NCBI GenBank assembly: GCA_021200345.1
Contig: JAJQGR010000282.1
Location: forward strand, 1 to 12,032
Direction of reading: 5' to 3'
Length of the DNA: 12,032 nucleotides
Origin: Lachnospiraceae bacterium
GTDB lineage: Bacteria; Bacillota; Clostridia; Lachnospirales; Lachnospiraceae
Made by a program: the position numbers and the translations under genes. Position 1 is the stretch's first letter; each line of letters starts with the position of its first letter. Below the pieces are notes generated by a model. That model saw only the letters and a program-made list of their open reading frames with translations. It was not told where the DNA came from and made no database searches. Shown here piece after piece: positions 1 to 6,299 of this stretch.

Positions 1-1
1 G

Positions 2-226
2 CTGAAAATGCTGCGTTTCCGGAATACTTTCCCGGCCTTTGGCTTTGAGGCGGTGATGGAGGCGACGCTGGAGGGAGAGAATGGAAATCTTCTCATCATT
101 GGCTGGGAAAACCGGGGCTGCAGGGCGGTGCTTGAGGCGGATCTTTTGGGCGTTTCTTTCCGGATCAGTGCCTTTGACGATGCGGGAGAGAGGATTGTGA
201 TGGAGAATCGACCGGGGACAAAGTAA
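2..226 (+). CDS. GH13-family glycosidase, sucrose phosphorylase-like (3' end only)
   Basis: Only the C-terminal 74 codons are present; the frame is open to the left edge, so the internal ATG at 8 is not the start. The segment LRFRNTFPAFG resembles the conserved stretch near the C-terminus of GH13 subfamily 18 enzymes (sucrose phosphorylase and relatives such as glucosylglycerate phosphorylase), where it joins the catalytic barrel to a small beta-rich C-terminal domain. The rest (alternating hydrophobic residues, LLIIGWENRG, ending RPGTK) fits that final beta domain. Enzymes of this group cleave alpha-glucosides with phosphate to give glucose-1-phosphate in the cytoplasm. The catalytic residues lie outside the window, so the exact substrate cannot be told. 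A terminator follows 35 bases after the stop, so this is the last gene of its transcript. The GH13 assignment is fairly likely; the sucrose phosphorylase label is an inference. Confidence 0.6.
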   Translation: MKMLRFRNTFPAFGFEAVMEATLEGENGNLLIIGWENRGCRAVLEADLLGVSFRISAFDDAGERIVMENRPGTK

Positions 227-261
227 GCTGGTATGGCAGGATATTACATAATAAATGAGTG

Positions 262-300
262 AACGGCTTCCGGGCGTATCGGGAGCCGTTTTCCTATTTT
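262..300 (+). terminator. Rho-independent terminator of the GH13 gene
   Basis: The arms AACGGCTTCC (262-271) and GGGAGCCGTT (281-290) pair over 10 bp with one T-G wobble around a 9-base loop. A T-rich tail (289-300) follows. It sits 35 bases after the GH13 stop codon. The homology of the next, broken gene begins inside this T-rich tail. Confidence 0.85.
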
Positions 301-856
301 CCGGGGACTCGGCAATTCCAGACTTCCCCTGATCTTTGTGGCGATCGCCTGTGTGGTAAATATCATCGGCGACCTGCTGTTCGTGGCAGTGCTGGACATG
401 AATGCGGCGGGAGCTGCTCTGGCTACCGTTATGGCTCAGGCGGTCAGCGTTATTCTTTCCCTTGTGATATTGAAAAAACAGGATCTGCCGTTTACGGTCA
501 GGTACTTCAGGGGTGATCTGCTGGCAGGCATTTTCTCCTCAGACGCCGCGGTGGTGGAGCAGGCAGCCCTGTACCTGAAGGGCTTTGCCCCGGAAGCGGT
601 GGCCACCGCCATTCTGTTTTCACTGATTGGTTACTTTAACGGTCACGGACAGACGCTGTTTGTGATGATTCAGGGTCTGGGACAGACCTTCGTGGTCCGT
701 CTGCCCATGTCCTATATCATGAGCAGCCGCCCCAATGCCAGCCTTACAGGGATTGGGCTTGCGGCTCCCTGCGCCAGTGCCTTTGGAATTTTACTGAATG
801 TGATTTATTTTGGAATATACTCAAAGAGGATGAAGAAGGAAAGAATGGTGGGATGA
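293..856 (+). pseudogene. Broken MATE-family multidrug/sodium antiporter, N-terminus and internal segment missing
   Basis: From about 293 one frame reads PIFRGLGNSRLPLIF and then NIIGDLLFV and GAALATVMAQ, the hallmark end of the first half of MATE transporters (about residues 140-230 of a usual ~450). After DLPFTVR (to about 502) the sequence jumps to GDLLAGIFSSD and GYFNGHGQTLFVMIQG, which belong to the last third of MATE proteins. About 120-130 residues of the second bundle are therefore missing, with the frame preserved. The first ~140 residues are also absent. No ribosome binding site precedes the only late start-like codon (GTG at 338), and the region starts on the T-tract of the previous gene's terminator. 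The remaining frame of about 185 codons encodes hydrophobic helices but could not form the 12-helix pump. The simplest reading is a decaying gene produced by two deletions. The family call is confident; loss of function is an inference. Confidence 0.82.
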
Positions 857-879
857 AGATAAAGCTGCAACAGGTTTAA

Positions 880-905
880 GGTCGCAATTTGCGGCCTTCT
901 TTTTT
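880..905 (+). terminator. Rho-independent terminator after the MATE remnant
   Basis: GGTCGC (880-885) pairs with GCGGCC (891-896), including one T-G wobble, around loop AATTT. The run TTCTTTTTT follows. It lies 24 bases after the stop of the MATE remnant and probably served the intact gene. Confidence 0.82.
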
Positions 906-1043
906 GGATAAAATCTGAAATTTTTCTGTGACGAATCGGCTTTCTCGTGCCTATATAAGGTAGAGCACCCTTTATGGATCAGGTGATGAAACACAAAAAT
1001 ATTTAATCACTTAGATAATTTGTACTTAAATAATCTGATACAT

Positions 1044-1052
1044 TGTGATAAT
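1044..1052 (+). promoter_or_regulatory. Possible extended -10 promoter for the rpn gene
   Basis: TGT-GATAAT fits the extended -10 pattern (TGn followed by TATAAT with one mismatch). No convincing -35 is present; TTGTAC at 1020 is 21 bases upstream, which is too far. A start near 1059 would place transcription just before the ribosome binding site at 1084-1090. It would also exclude the GTG at 1045 as a start codon. Confidence 0.3.
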
Positions 1053-1099
1053 GTATAAAAATGTTCCGGATATGGGGTGCTCAGAAAGGAATGAGCGCT

Positions 1100-1120
1100 A
1101 TGGGACAGCATGGAGAATGA
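1100..1120 (+). CDS. Six-codon mini-ORF at the old rpn start, overlapping the next ATG
   Basis: The Shine-Dalgarno-like AGAAAGGA (about 1083-1090) is 9 bases before ATG at 1100, the best-placed start in this region. The frame reads MGQHGE and then TGA at 1118-1120. The TGA overlaps the ATG at 1117 of the long downstream frame as ATGA, a layout typical of translational coupling. From memory, MGQH-like starts occur in Lachnospiraceae Rpn proteins, so this may be the remnant of the original start followed by a deletion or frameshift. It could equally act as a leader that lets ribosomes restart at 1117. The sequence shows the layout; its role is inference. Confidence 0.4.
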   Translation: MGQHGE

Positions 1121-1971
1121 AAAAGAACCGAAGAAAAAGTAAATTCATTCATCGTTTCCGAGACGCAGTGCGCAAGACCAGTGTGATGACAGACGACCAA
1201 TGTGCTTATGTGATCATTGGTATTGAGGCACAGACGAAAACTCACTATGCCATGGCAGTACGGAATATCATTTATGACGGTCTGCAGTATGCGCAGCAAG
1301 TGGATGATCTGCAGGTTGGACACAGGATCAATGGCGATGTGGAAAGCTCTGAGGAATTCTTGTCCGGAATGCACAGAGAGGACAGGCTGATACCTGTTAT
1401 TACCATCTGCCTGTATTTCGGAACAGAACCCTGGGACGGGGCGCTGAGCCTGATGGAGCTTTTTGATCTGCCGGACGAACGACTGCTGCCTTATATTCAG
1501 GACTACGAGGTATTTCTGATGGAACCCTCCAGGATGAGTGATGAAGATTTTGGCAAATTCTCCACTAATCTGGGACAGGTGCTGAAATTCATGAAAGTCG
1601 CCCAGGACAAGAAAAAGCTGGCGGAGCTGGTGAACAGTGATGATGCATTCAAAAAGCTGGACAGGAAGGCGGCACAGGTCATCAGAGACTATGCAAAGGT
1701 AGAGATTAATATTGAACCGGAACAAGAGGAGGTAAATATGTGCAAAGGCTGGTATGACGCCATAGAAGACGCGAGAAAAGAGGAACGGGAAGCGGCGCAG
1801 GAGCGGGAGGAAGAATTGAGAGCTGCGGCAAACACCATGGCGATTTACTCTGTTGTCGAGGCGTACAAAGATATTAAAATGCCTTCAGAAGATATTCGGA
1901 GTTGGATCATGAAAAAGTATGATCTGACCGAAACGGATGCTGACAGATATCTGGCTTTTGCCAGCGCATAA
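1117..1971 (+). CDS. Rpn family recombination-promoting nuclease / putative transposase, N-terminally truncated
   Basis: The 284-residue product from ATG 1117 carries the family core: RFRDAV (D16), then YVIIGIEAQ (E37, Q39), a PD-(D/E)xK-type D...ExQ signature. AMAVRNIIYDGLQYAQQV, FLSGMHREDRLIPVITICLYFG, WDGALSLMELF and a charged coiled C-terminus follow. Rpn proteins are DNA endonucleases related to Transposase_31/PDDEXK_2, with roles in recA-independent recombination and anti-phage toxicity. Family members usually have about 70-90 more residues before the RD motif, including the first core helix; these are absent here, and the strong start at 1100 is out of frame. GTG 1045 would lengthen the protein, but it has no binding site and adds unrelated sequence. 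Nuclease activity is therefore doubtful. The gene lies alone between two terminators. The family call is confident; truncation is likely; calling it a pseudogene is not certain because the remaining 284 codons are open. Confidence 0.75.
   Translation: MKKNRRKSKFIHRFRDAVRKTSVMTDDQCAYVIIGIEAQTKTHYAMAVRNIIYDGLQYAQQVDDLQVGHRINGDVESSEEFLSGMHREDRLIPVITICLYFGTEPWDGALSLMELFDLPDERLLPYIQDYEVFLMEPSRMSDEDFGKFSTNLGQVLKFMKVAQDKKKLAELVNSDDAFKKLDRKAAQVIRDYAKVEINIEPEQEEVNMCKGWYDAIEDARKEEREAAQEREEELRAAANTMAIYSVVEAYKDIKMPSEDIRSWIMKKYDLTETDADRYLAFASA
1727..1733 (+). promoter_or_regulatory. Internal Shine-Dalgarno inside rpn
   Basis: AGGAGGT is a perfect match to the anti-Shine-Dalgarno and lies 5 bases (after the last G of AGGAGG) before the in-frame ATG at 1738. 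It is much better than the site available to the full-length frame. It is encoded by the codons of E-E-V, a motif followed by N/D-M-C in many relatives as far as I recall. Confidence 0.65.
1738..1971 (+). CDS. Candidate intragenic small protein (RpnS-like, C-terminal 77 residues of rpn)
   Basis: Starting at ATG 1738 in the rpn frame, this would make a 77-residue protein from MCKGWYDAIEDARK to LAFASA. It has a highly charged helix (residues about 8-30, rich in E, K and R, likely coiled coil) followed by a compact helical end (about 34-77, with YKDIKMPSEDIRSWIMKKYDLTETDADRY). For E. coli Rpn proteins it has been reported that the C-terminal domain is also made alone from an internal start, and that this small product blocks the toxic full-length nuclease. 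The perfect Shine-Dalgarno and spacing suggest the same here. In this locus the N-terminal part seems damaged, so the small product could be the better-expressed part. The initiation signal is visible; expression and inhibitory function are inference. Confidence 0.5.
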   Translation: MCKGWYDAIEDARKEEREAAQEREEELRAAANTMAIYSVVEAYKDIKMPSEDIRSWIMKKYDLTETDADRYLAFASA

Positions 1972-2039
1972 GTCTGTCATTTTTCAAAGAAGTTGTATAC
2001 CATATCTGATGAGAGAGGTGTACGTTTCAGGATCGTACT

Positions 2040-2070
2040 GGGGAGTCATTATGTGACTCTCCGTTTTTTT
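2040..2070 (+). terminator. Rho-independent terminator after rpn
   Basis: GGGGAGTC (2040-2047) pairs with GACTCTCC (2055-2062) over 8 bp with one G-T wobble, around a 7-base loop. Seven Ts follow at 2064-2070. It lies 69 bases after the rpn stop. Confidence 0.88.
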
Positions 2071-2095
2071 GTGATGGCAGAATACAGAATCATGT

Positions 2096-2113
2096 GTTAT
2101 TATGATTGATAAC
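2096..2113 (+). promoter_or_regulatory. Possible operator over a -10-like box upstream of bcp
   Basis: GTTAT and ATAAC form a perfect 5-bp inverted repeat separated by 8 bases, and TATGAT (2101-2106) inside it resembles a -10 box. No good -35 is seen. The AT-rich dyad is loosely like Fur/PerR-type operators, and PerR often controls peroxiredoxins, but the spacing does not match the 7-1-7 PerR consensus. A short hairpin (ATACTC/GAGTAT, 2143-2158) follows in the leader before the binding site AAGGAGG at 2170-2176. Confidence 0.25.
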
Positions 2114-2182
2114 GTAAGGGATCACTGATGCAGCCAGTCGCCATACTCATTGGAGTATCGTTCAGAAAAAGGAGGATGATCT

Positions 2183-2647
2183 ATGTTAGTACCAGGAGCA
2201 AAAGCGCCGGAATTTTCTCTTCCGGACCAGAACGGAACCATTCACACACTGAGGGAATTCAGAGGCAGGAGGGTGATTCTGTATTTTTACCCCAAAGATA
2301 ATACGCCCGGCTGCACAAAACAGGCCTGCGGCTTTGGGGAGCGCTATCCTCAGTTTGAGAATCTGAACGCAGTTGTCGTGGGAGTGAGCAGGGACAGCGT
2401 AAAATCACACAAAAATTTTGAGACGAAGTATGGCCTCCCGTTTATTCTGCTCTCGGACACTGAGCGGACTTGCATTGAGGCTTACGATGTGTGGAAGGAA
2501 AAAAAGAATTGCGGAAAGGTCAGCATGGGAGTGGTGCGTACCACCTATCTGATTGATGAAGAGGGAGTGATTATTTACGCCTCGGATAAGGTGAAGGCAG
2601 ACCAGAATCCGGAGGAAATGCTGGAACTGCTGAAGAACCAGTGTTAA
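2183..2647 (+). CDS. bcp: Thioredoxin-dependent thiol peroxidase (BCP/PrxQ peroxiredoxin)
   Basis: The 154-residue protein is the usual BCP length. It reduces hydrogen peroxide and organic hydroperoxides in the cytoplasm using thioredoxin. The active site motif DNTPGCTKQAC gives the peroxidatic Cys44 and a resolving Cys49 five residues later, the atypical 2-Cys pattern of E. coli BCP. YFYPKD, GVSRDS, LLSDTER and GVVRTTYLID are the other family blocks. AAGGAGG lies 6 bases before ATG 2183. The gene starts a same-strand series with nrdG and a phosphoesterase and has its own upstream terminator at 2040-2070, so it is probably first in its transcript. Peroxide defence fits an anaerobe whose next gene encodes an oxygen-sensitive radical enzyme activator. 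The last codons and the stop lie inside a 14-bp tandem repeat array. Confidence 0.95.
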   Translation: MLVPGAKAPEFSLPDQNGTIHTLREFRGRRVILYFYPKDNTPGCTKQACGFGERYPQFENLNAVVVGVSRDSVKSHKNFETKYGLPFILLSDTERTCIEAYDVWKEKKNCGKVSMGVVRTTYLIDEEGVIIYASDKVKADQNPEEMLELLKNQC

Positions 2648-2684
2648 AAAATCAGTGCTGAAGAACCGGCGCTGAAGAATCTGT
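2629..2684 (+). repeat. Four degenerate 14-bp tandem repeats across the bcp stop codon
   Basis: Units start at 2629 (GCTGAAGAACCAGT), 2643 (GTTAAAAAATCAGT), 2657 (GCTGAAGAACCGGC) and 2671 (GCTGAAGAATCTGT), directly abutting. Units 2, 3 and 4 match unit 1 at 10, 12 and 12 of 14 positions, and nearly all differences are transitions. The bcp stop TAA (2645-2647) lies in unit 2. Fourteen is not a multiple of three, so the array is not a coding repeat. It fills the gap to nrdG. Confidence 0.75.
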
Positions 2685-2724
2685 GGGAGCCATTGAAAAA
2701 GGAGAGAACAGAAAGGCGCACACC

Positions 2725-3255
2725 ATGAATTATTGTAATATCAAAAAAACTGACATCGCCGACGGCCCAGGCGTTCGGGTCACCCTTTTTGTGTCCGGCT
2801 GCACTCATCACTGCAGGGGCTGCTTTCAGCCGGAAACCTGGGATTTTGATTACGGGGATCCTTTCACGGAGGAAACAAAGCGGGCGCTTCTGGAGGCTCT
2901 TTCTCCGGATTATATCGCAGGTCTGAGTCTGCTGGGCGGCGAGCCCTTTGAGCCGGACAATCAGCGGGCGCTCCTGCCAATTCTGCGGCAGGTCCGCAAA
3001 AGTTTTCCGGATAAGACTATCTGGGCCTACAGCGGGTATGAGCTGGAGGAGCTGGCCGGTTGGGCGCCGGGACTTGGCCGGGCGCGGTGCGAGGCAACGG
3101 ATGAGATGCTTTCCCTCATCGACGTGCTGGTGGACGGGGAATTTATGCAGGAAAAGAAAAATATCACCCTGCTGTTCCGGGGCTCTGAGAATCAGAGGCT
3201 GATTGATGTGAAAACATCCATGGCGCGGGGAAGCGTGGTGCTGTGGGGAGAGTGA
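2725..3255 (+). CDS. nrdG: Anaerobic ribonucleoside-triphosphate reductase activating protein
   Basis: This 176-residue radical SAM enzyme uses a 4Fe-4S cluster and S-adenosylmethionine to place the glycyl radical on the anaerobic ribonucleotide reductase NrdD, allowing dNTP synthesis without oxygen. Residues Cys26, Cys30 and Cys33 (CTHHCRGC) form the cluster motif. DGPGVRVTLFVSGC precedes it and LLGGEPF (70-75) is the usual SAM-contact GGE motif; WAYSGY follows. An upstream GTG at 2683 is in frame but would add 14 residues from the repeat region. ATG 2725 has GAAAGG (2711-2716) 8 bases before it and gives the normal family N-terminus MNYCNIKK. The nrdD partner is not in the window; in many Clostridia nrdD and nrdG are adjacent, so the separation here is slightly unusual. 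It lies 77 bases after bcp on the same strand without a visible terminator. Confidence 0.93.
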   Translation: MNYCNIKKTDIADGPGVRVTLFVSGCTHHCRGCFQPETWDFDYGDPFTEETKRALLEALSPDYIAGLSLLGGEPFEPDNQRALLPILRQVRKSFPDKTIWAYSGYELEELAGWAPGLGRARCEATDEMLSLIDVLVDGEFMQEKKNITLLFRGSENQRLIDVKTSMARGSVVLWGE

Positions 3256-3321
3256 AGCTCTGACGAGATGTGCAGAGAAAGGTTTAAAAAGAAAGGTTCA
3301 GCCTGTCAGAAAGGGAATAAA

Positions 3322-4059
3322 ATGATGCGCATCTCGGTGATTTCAGACACACATGACGTGCTGAGGGAGGAGGTCCTGGCACAAATCCGCATGTCGGATG
3401 CGGTGATTCATGCCGGTGACGTCAGCAGTCCGGAAATTGTGGAGCAACTCAGGGAAAATCTGCGAAAAGACGCCGCTCTGTATCTGGTACGGGGAAACGC
3501 GGACGGGGGCTGGGCCAGGAGGATTCCGGAGACACTGGAGATTGCGATGGAGCAGGTCCGTATTTTTGTGGTACATGACAGAAAAAAGGCGGTGATTCCC
3601 AGGCATTGCGACATCGTTATTTCCGGGCATACACATCAGTTTCAGGAAGAGACGGCAGACGGTCGGCTATGGTTAAATCCAGGCGGCTGTGGACGCCGGC
3701 GGTTTTTCCTGGAACTGACTATGGCTGTCCTGTATGTAGAGGGGCGAACCTGGCGGGTGGAGAAAATTCTCATAGACCCGTCAAAGCGGGACACAGGAAA
3801 TGCAATGGACAAGGACAGCCGCAGAGCCGCAGCCAATCCGTTGGAACTGTCTTCCGGAGAACTGCTTTGCATAATAGAGAAAATCCTCCATGGAATGAAA
3901 CGGGAAAGGACCATTGAGCAGATCGCTGGAGAACTGAATCTGGAATCTTCTTTTGTTGAGGAAATCTGCCGGATTTACGTCACTCATCCCGGGGTCACCG
4001 CCAACGGCATTCTGGACAAGCTGGAGGTAAACAGGCATACCGGAGTGAAAGGAAAATAA
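3322..4059 (+). CDS. MJ0936/YfcE-type metallophosphoesterase with C-terminal HTH-like extension
   Basis: The first ~152 of 245 residues form a calcineurin-like phosphodiesterase with all metal motifs: SDTH (Asp9, His11), HAGD (Asp33), RGNAD (Asn59), VVHD (His85) and SGHTH (His103, His105), then NPGG (119-122), where relatives often have NPGS. Such enzymes bind two metal ions and hydrolyse phosphodiesters in the cytoplasm; the natural substrate is unknown. Members normally end at 155-180 residues. Here about 90 more follow, with a predicted helix-turn-helix-like stretch (RTIEQIAGELNLESSFVEEICR, about 196-217) and then IYVTHPGVTANGILDKL. Of the in-frame starts, ATG 3322 has AGAAAGGG (3308-3315) 6 bases upstream and gives the family N-terminus; ATG 3268 would add 18 unrelated residues. 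GAAAGG occurs three times before it (3277, 3291, 3309). It lies 18 bases before tex and probably shares its transcript. Confidence 0.85.
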   Translation: MMRISVISDTHDVLREEVLAQIRMSDAVIHAGDVSSPEIVEQLRENLRKDAALYLVRGNADGGWARRIPETLEIAMEQVRIFVVHDRKKAVIPRHCDIVISGHTHQFQEETADGRLWLNPGGCGRRRFFLELTMAVLYVEGRTWRVEKILIDPSKRDTGNAMDKDSRRAAANPLELSSGELLCIIEKILHGMKRERTIEQIAGELNLESSFVEEICRIYVTHPGVTANGILDKLEVNRHTGVKGK

Positions 4060-4077
4060 CACAGGAGTATTGAACAC

Positions 4078-6222
4078 ATGGACTTGATAAAATTACTTGC
4101 ACAGGAACTGGAAATCCGCCCGGCCCAGGCCGAGGCCGCAGTCAAACTGATAGATGAGGGCAACACCATTCCCTTCATTGCTAGGTACCGTAAGGAAGCC
4201 ACAGGCTCTTTAAATGACGAGGTGCTGCGTAAACTGTTGGAGAGACTGAATTATCTTCGCAATCTGGAGGAAAAAAAGCAGCAGGTGCTCTCCACCATTG
4301 AGGAGCAGGGAAAGCTGACAATGGAGCTTCGAAAGCAGATTGAGGAAGCCCAGACCCTGGTGATGGTGGAGGATCTGTATCGGCCTTATCGGCCAAAGCG
4401 CCGCACCCGGGCCACCATTGCGAAGGAGAAAGGGCTGGAGCCTCTGGCCAATGTGATTTGGCTGCAGATGACGGATCGCCCACTGGAGAAAGAGGCAAAA
4501 GAGTATCTTTCGCAGGAAAAGGAAGTACATACTGCGGAGGAGGCCATCGCGGGAGCCTGTGATATTCTGGCGGAAAGGATTTCCGACGAGGCGGATTACC
4601 GTACCCGGATCCGGGAAATGACCATGCGCGAAGGGCTGCTGGTCAGTGAGGCAAAGGATGATAAGGCACAGTCTGTCTATGAGATGTACTACCATTTCAC
4701 AGAGCCGCTGTCCAAAATCGCCGGGCATCGGGTATTGGCTCTGAACCGGGGAGAGAAGGAGAAGCTGCTGAATGTGAAAATTGAGGCTCCCCAGGAGAAG
4801 ATTTTGCGGTATCTGGAGCGCAGAGTCATCGTCCGGGAAAATCCCAATACTACGCCGGTACTGAAAGAGACGGTTCTGGATGCGTATCAGCGCCTGATTG
4901 AACCGGCGATCGAGAGAGAAATCAGGAGTGACCTGACCCAAAAAGCGGAGGACGGCGCCATCGCTGTCTTTGGCAAAAATTTAGAGCAGCTTCTGATGCA
5001 GCCGCCCATTGCCGGGCAGGTGGTCTTAGGCTGGGACCCGGCCTTCCGCACGGGCTGTAAGCTGGCGGTGGTGGACGCCACTGGCAAGGTGTTGGACACG
5101 ACTGTGATTTATCCCACCGCTCCCACCAATGAGACCAAAATCCGGGCGGCAAAGGACACGGTGAAAAAGCTGATACAAAAATACGGCATCACTCTGATTT
5201 CCGTGGGAAACGGTACCGCCAGCCGGGAGTCAGAGCAGATCATTGTGGAAATTCTGAAAGAAATTCCGCAAAAGGTTTCCTATGTGATTACCAATGAGGC
5301 GGGAGCCTCCGTGTACTCCGCCAGTAAGCTGGCCACGGAGGAATTCCCCAATTTTGATGTGGGACAGCGAAGCGCCGCCTCCATTGCCCGAAGGGTGCAG
5401 GACCCTCTGGCGGAGCTTGTGAAAATCGATCCCAAATCCATAGGTGTTGGTCAGTACCAGCATGACATGAACCAGAAAAAGCTGGGGGAAGCTCTGGATG
5501 GCGTGGTGGAGGACTGCGTCAACCGGGTGGGCGTGGATCTGAATACGGCTTCTGTCCCCCTGATGGAGCATATTTCCGGGATCACAAAGACCATTGCCCA
5601 AAACATTGTGGCCTATCGGGAGGAAAACGGACGCTTCCAAAACCGAAGAGAGCTGTTAAAGGTGCCAAAGCTTGGACCTAAGGCTTATGAGCAGTGCGCG
5701 GGGTTCATGCGCATTACAGGCGGCACAGAGCCTTTGGATTCCACCAGCATTCATCCGGAGAGCTATGAGGCAGCAGAGAAATTATTACAATCTCTGGGCA
5801 TGACGAAAGAGATTCTTGCCGTTAGGGGAGGAAAGCAGATTCAGATAAAGGATTATCCTAAAATTGCGGCACAAATCGATATCGGCGAGCCTACCCTGCG
5901 GGACATGGTGAAGGAATTCAACCGTCCGGGCAGGGATCCCAGAGAGGAGATGCCAAAGCCCATTCTGCGTACTGACGTGCTGGAGATGAAAGATTTGCAG
6001 GAGGGGATGATTCTCAAGGGAACAGTTCGCAATGTGATTGATTTCGGCGCCTTTGTGGATATCGGCGTCCATCAGGACGGCCTGGTGCATATTTCCCAGC
6101 TGACGGACAAAAAGTTTGTGAAGCATCCGCTGGAGGTAGTGAGCGTGGGGGACATTGTGGATGTGAAGGTGCTCAGCGTGGATTTGCAGAAAAAAAGAAT
6201 CAGCCTGACCATGAGGATTTAA
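4078..6222 (+). CDS. tex: Tex-family RNA-binding transcription accessory protein
   Basis: At 714 residues it matches the short Firmicute form of Tex (YdcI type). Visible blocks in order are: an N-terminal helical domain with IPFIARYRKEATGSLND (about 31-47) and LYRPYRPKRRTRATIA (about 100-115); a YqgF/RNase H-like domain starting at VLGWDPAFRTGC (Asp320); helix-hairpin-helix repeats (GVDLNTASVPLMEHISGI to VPKLGPKAYEQCAGF, about 485-545); and a C-terminal S1 RNA-binding domain (GMILKGTVRNVIDFGAFVDIG to ISLTMRI, about 643-714). Tex is a conserved cytoplasmic nucleic-acid-binding factor linked to transcription and RNA turnover, and to expression of toxins in some pathogens. Whether its YqgF domain is catalytic is not established. 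ATG 4078 is preceded by AGGAG (4062-4066). It is 18 bases behind the phosphoesterase gene, suggesting co-transcription. Confidence 0.96.
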   Translation: MDLIKLLAQELEIRPAQAEAAVKLIDEGNTIPFIARYRKEATGSLNDEVLRKLLERLNYLRNLEEKKQQVLSTIEEQGKLTMELRKQIEEAQTLVMVEDLYRPYRPKRRTRATIAKEKGLEPLANVIWLQMTDRPLEKEAKEYLSQEKEVHTAEEAIAGACDILAERISDEADYRTRIREMTMREGLLVSEAKDDKAQSVYEMYYHFTEPLSKIAGHRVLALNRGEKEKLLNVKIEAPQEKILRYLERRVIVRENPNTTPVLKETVLDAYQRLIEPAIEREIRSDLTQKAEDGAIAVFGKNLEQLLMQPPIAGQVVLGWDPAFRTGCKLAVVDATGKVLDTTVIYPTAPTNETKIRAAKDTVKKLIQKYGITLISVGNGTASRESEQIIVEILKEIPQKVSYVITNEAGASVYSASKLATEEFPNFDVGQRSAASIARRVQDPLAELVKIDPKSIGVGQYQHDMNQKKLGEALDGVVEDCVNRVGVDLNTASVPLMEHISGITKTIAQNIVAYREENGRFQNRRELLKVPKLGPKAYEQCAGFMRITGGTEPLDSTSIHPESYEAAEKLLQSLGMTKEILAVRGGKQIQIKDYPKIAAQIDIGEPTLRDMVKEFNRPGRDPREEMPKPILRTDVLEMKDLQEGMILKGTVRNVIDFGAFVDIGVHQDGLVHISQLTDKKFVKHPLEVVSVGDIVDVKVLSVDLQKKRISLTMRI

Positions 6223-6299
6223 TACGCAGTTTCAGGAGAAAAGAAAACGTCAAATTTTGATTTCAAAAAACAGAAAACAGGAAAGAGAGGTACATTTTT

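Noticed and set aside
259..516. 85-codon plus-strand frame beginning in the terminator
   Set aside because: It overlaps the clear MATE homology in another frame and has no recognisable content.
1081..1725. Long 214-codon minus-strand frame across the rpn gene
   Set aside because: It is antisense to a recognised family, has no ribosome binding site and shows no familiar motif; it is a shadow frame.
6223..6299. Terminator or promoter between tex and the esterase gene
   Set aside because: The spacer is A-rich with only a tiny palindrome (TCAAATTTTGA); no convincing -35/-10 pair or stem with T-tract was found.
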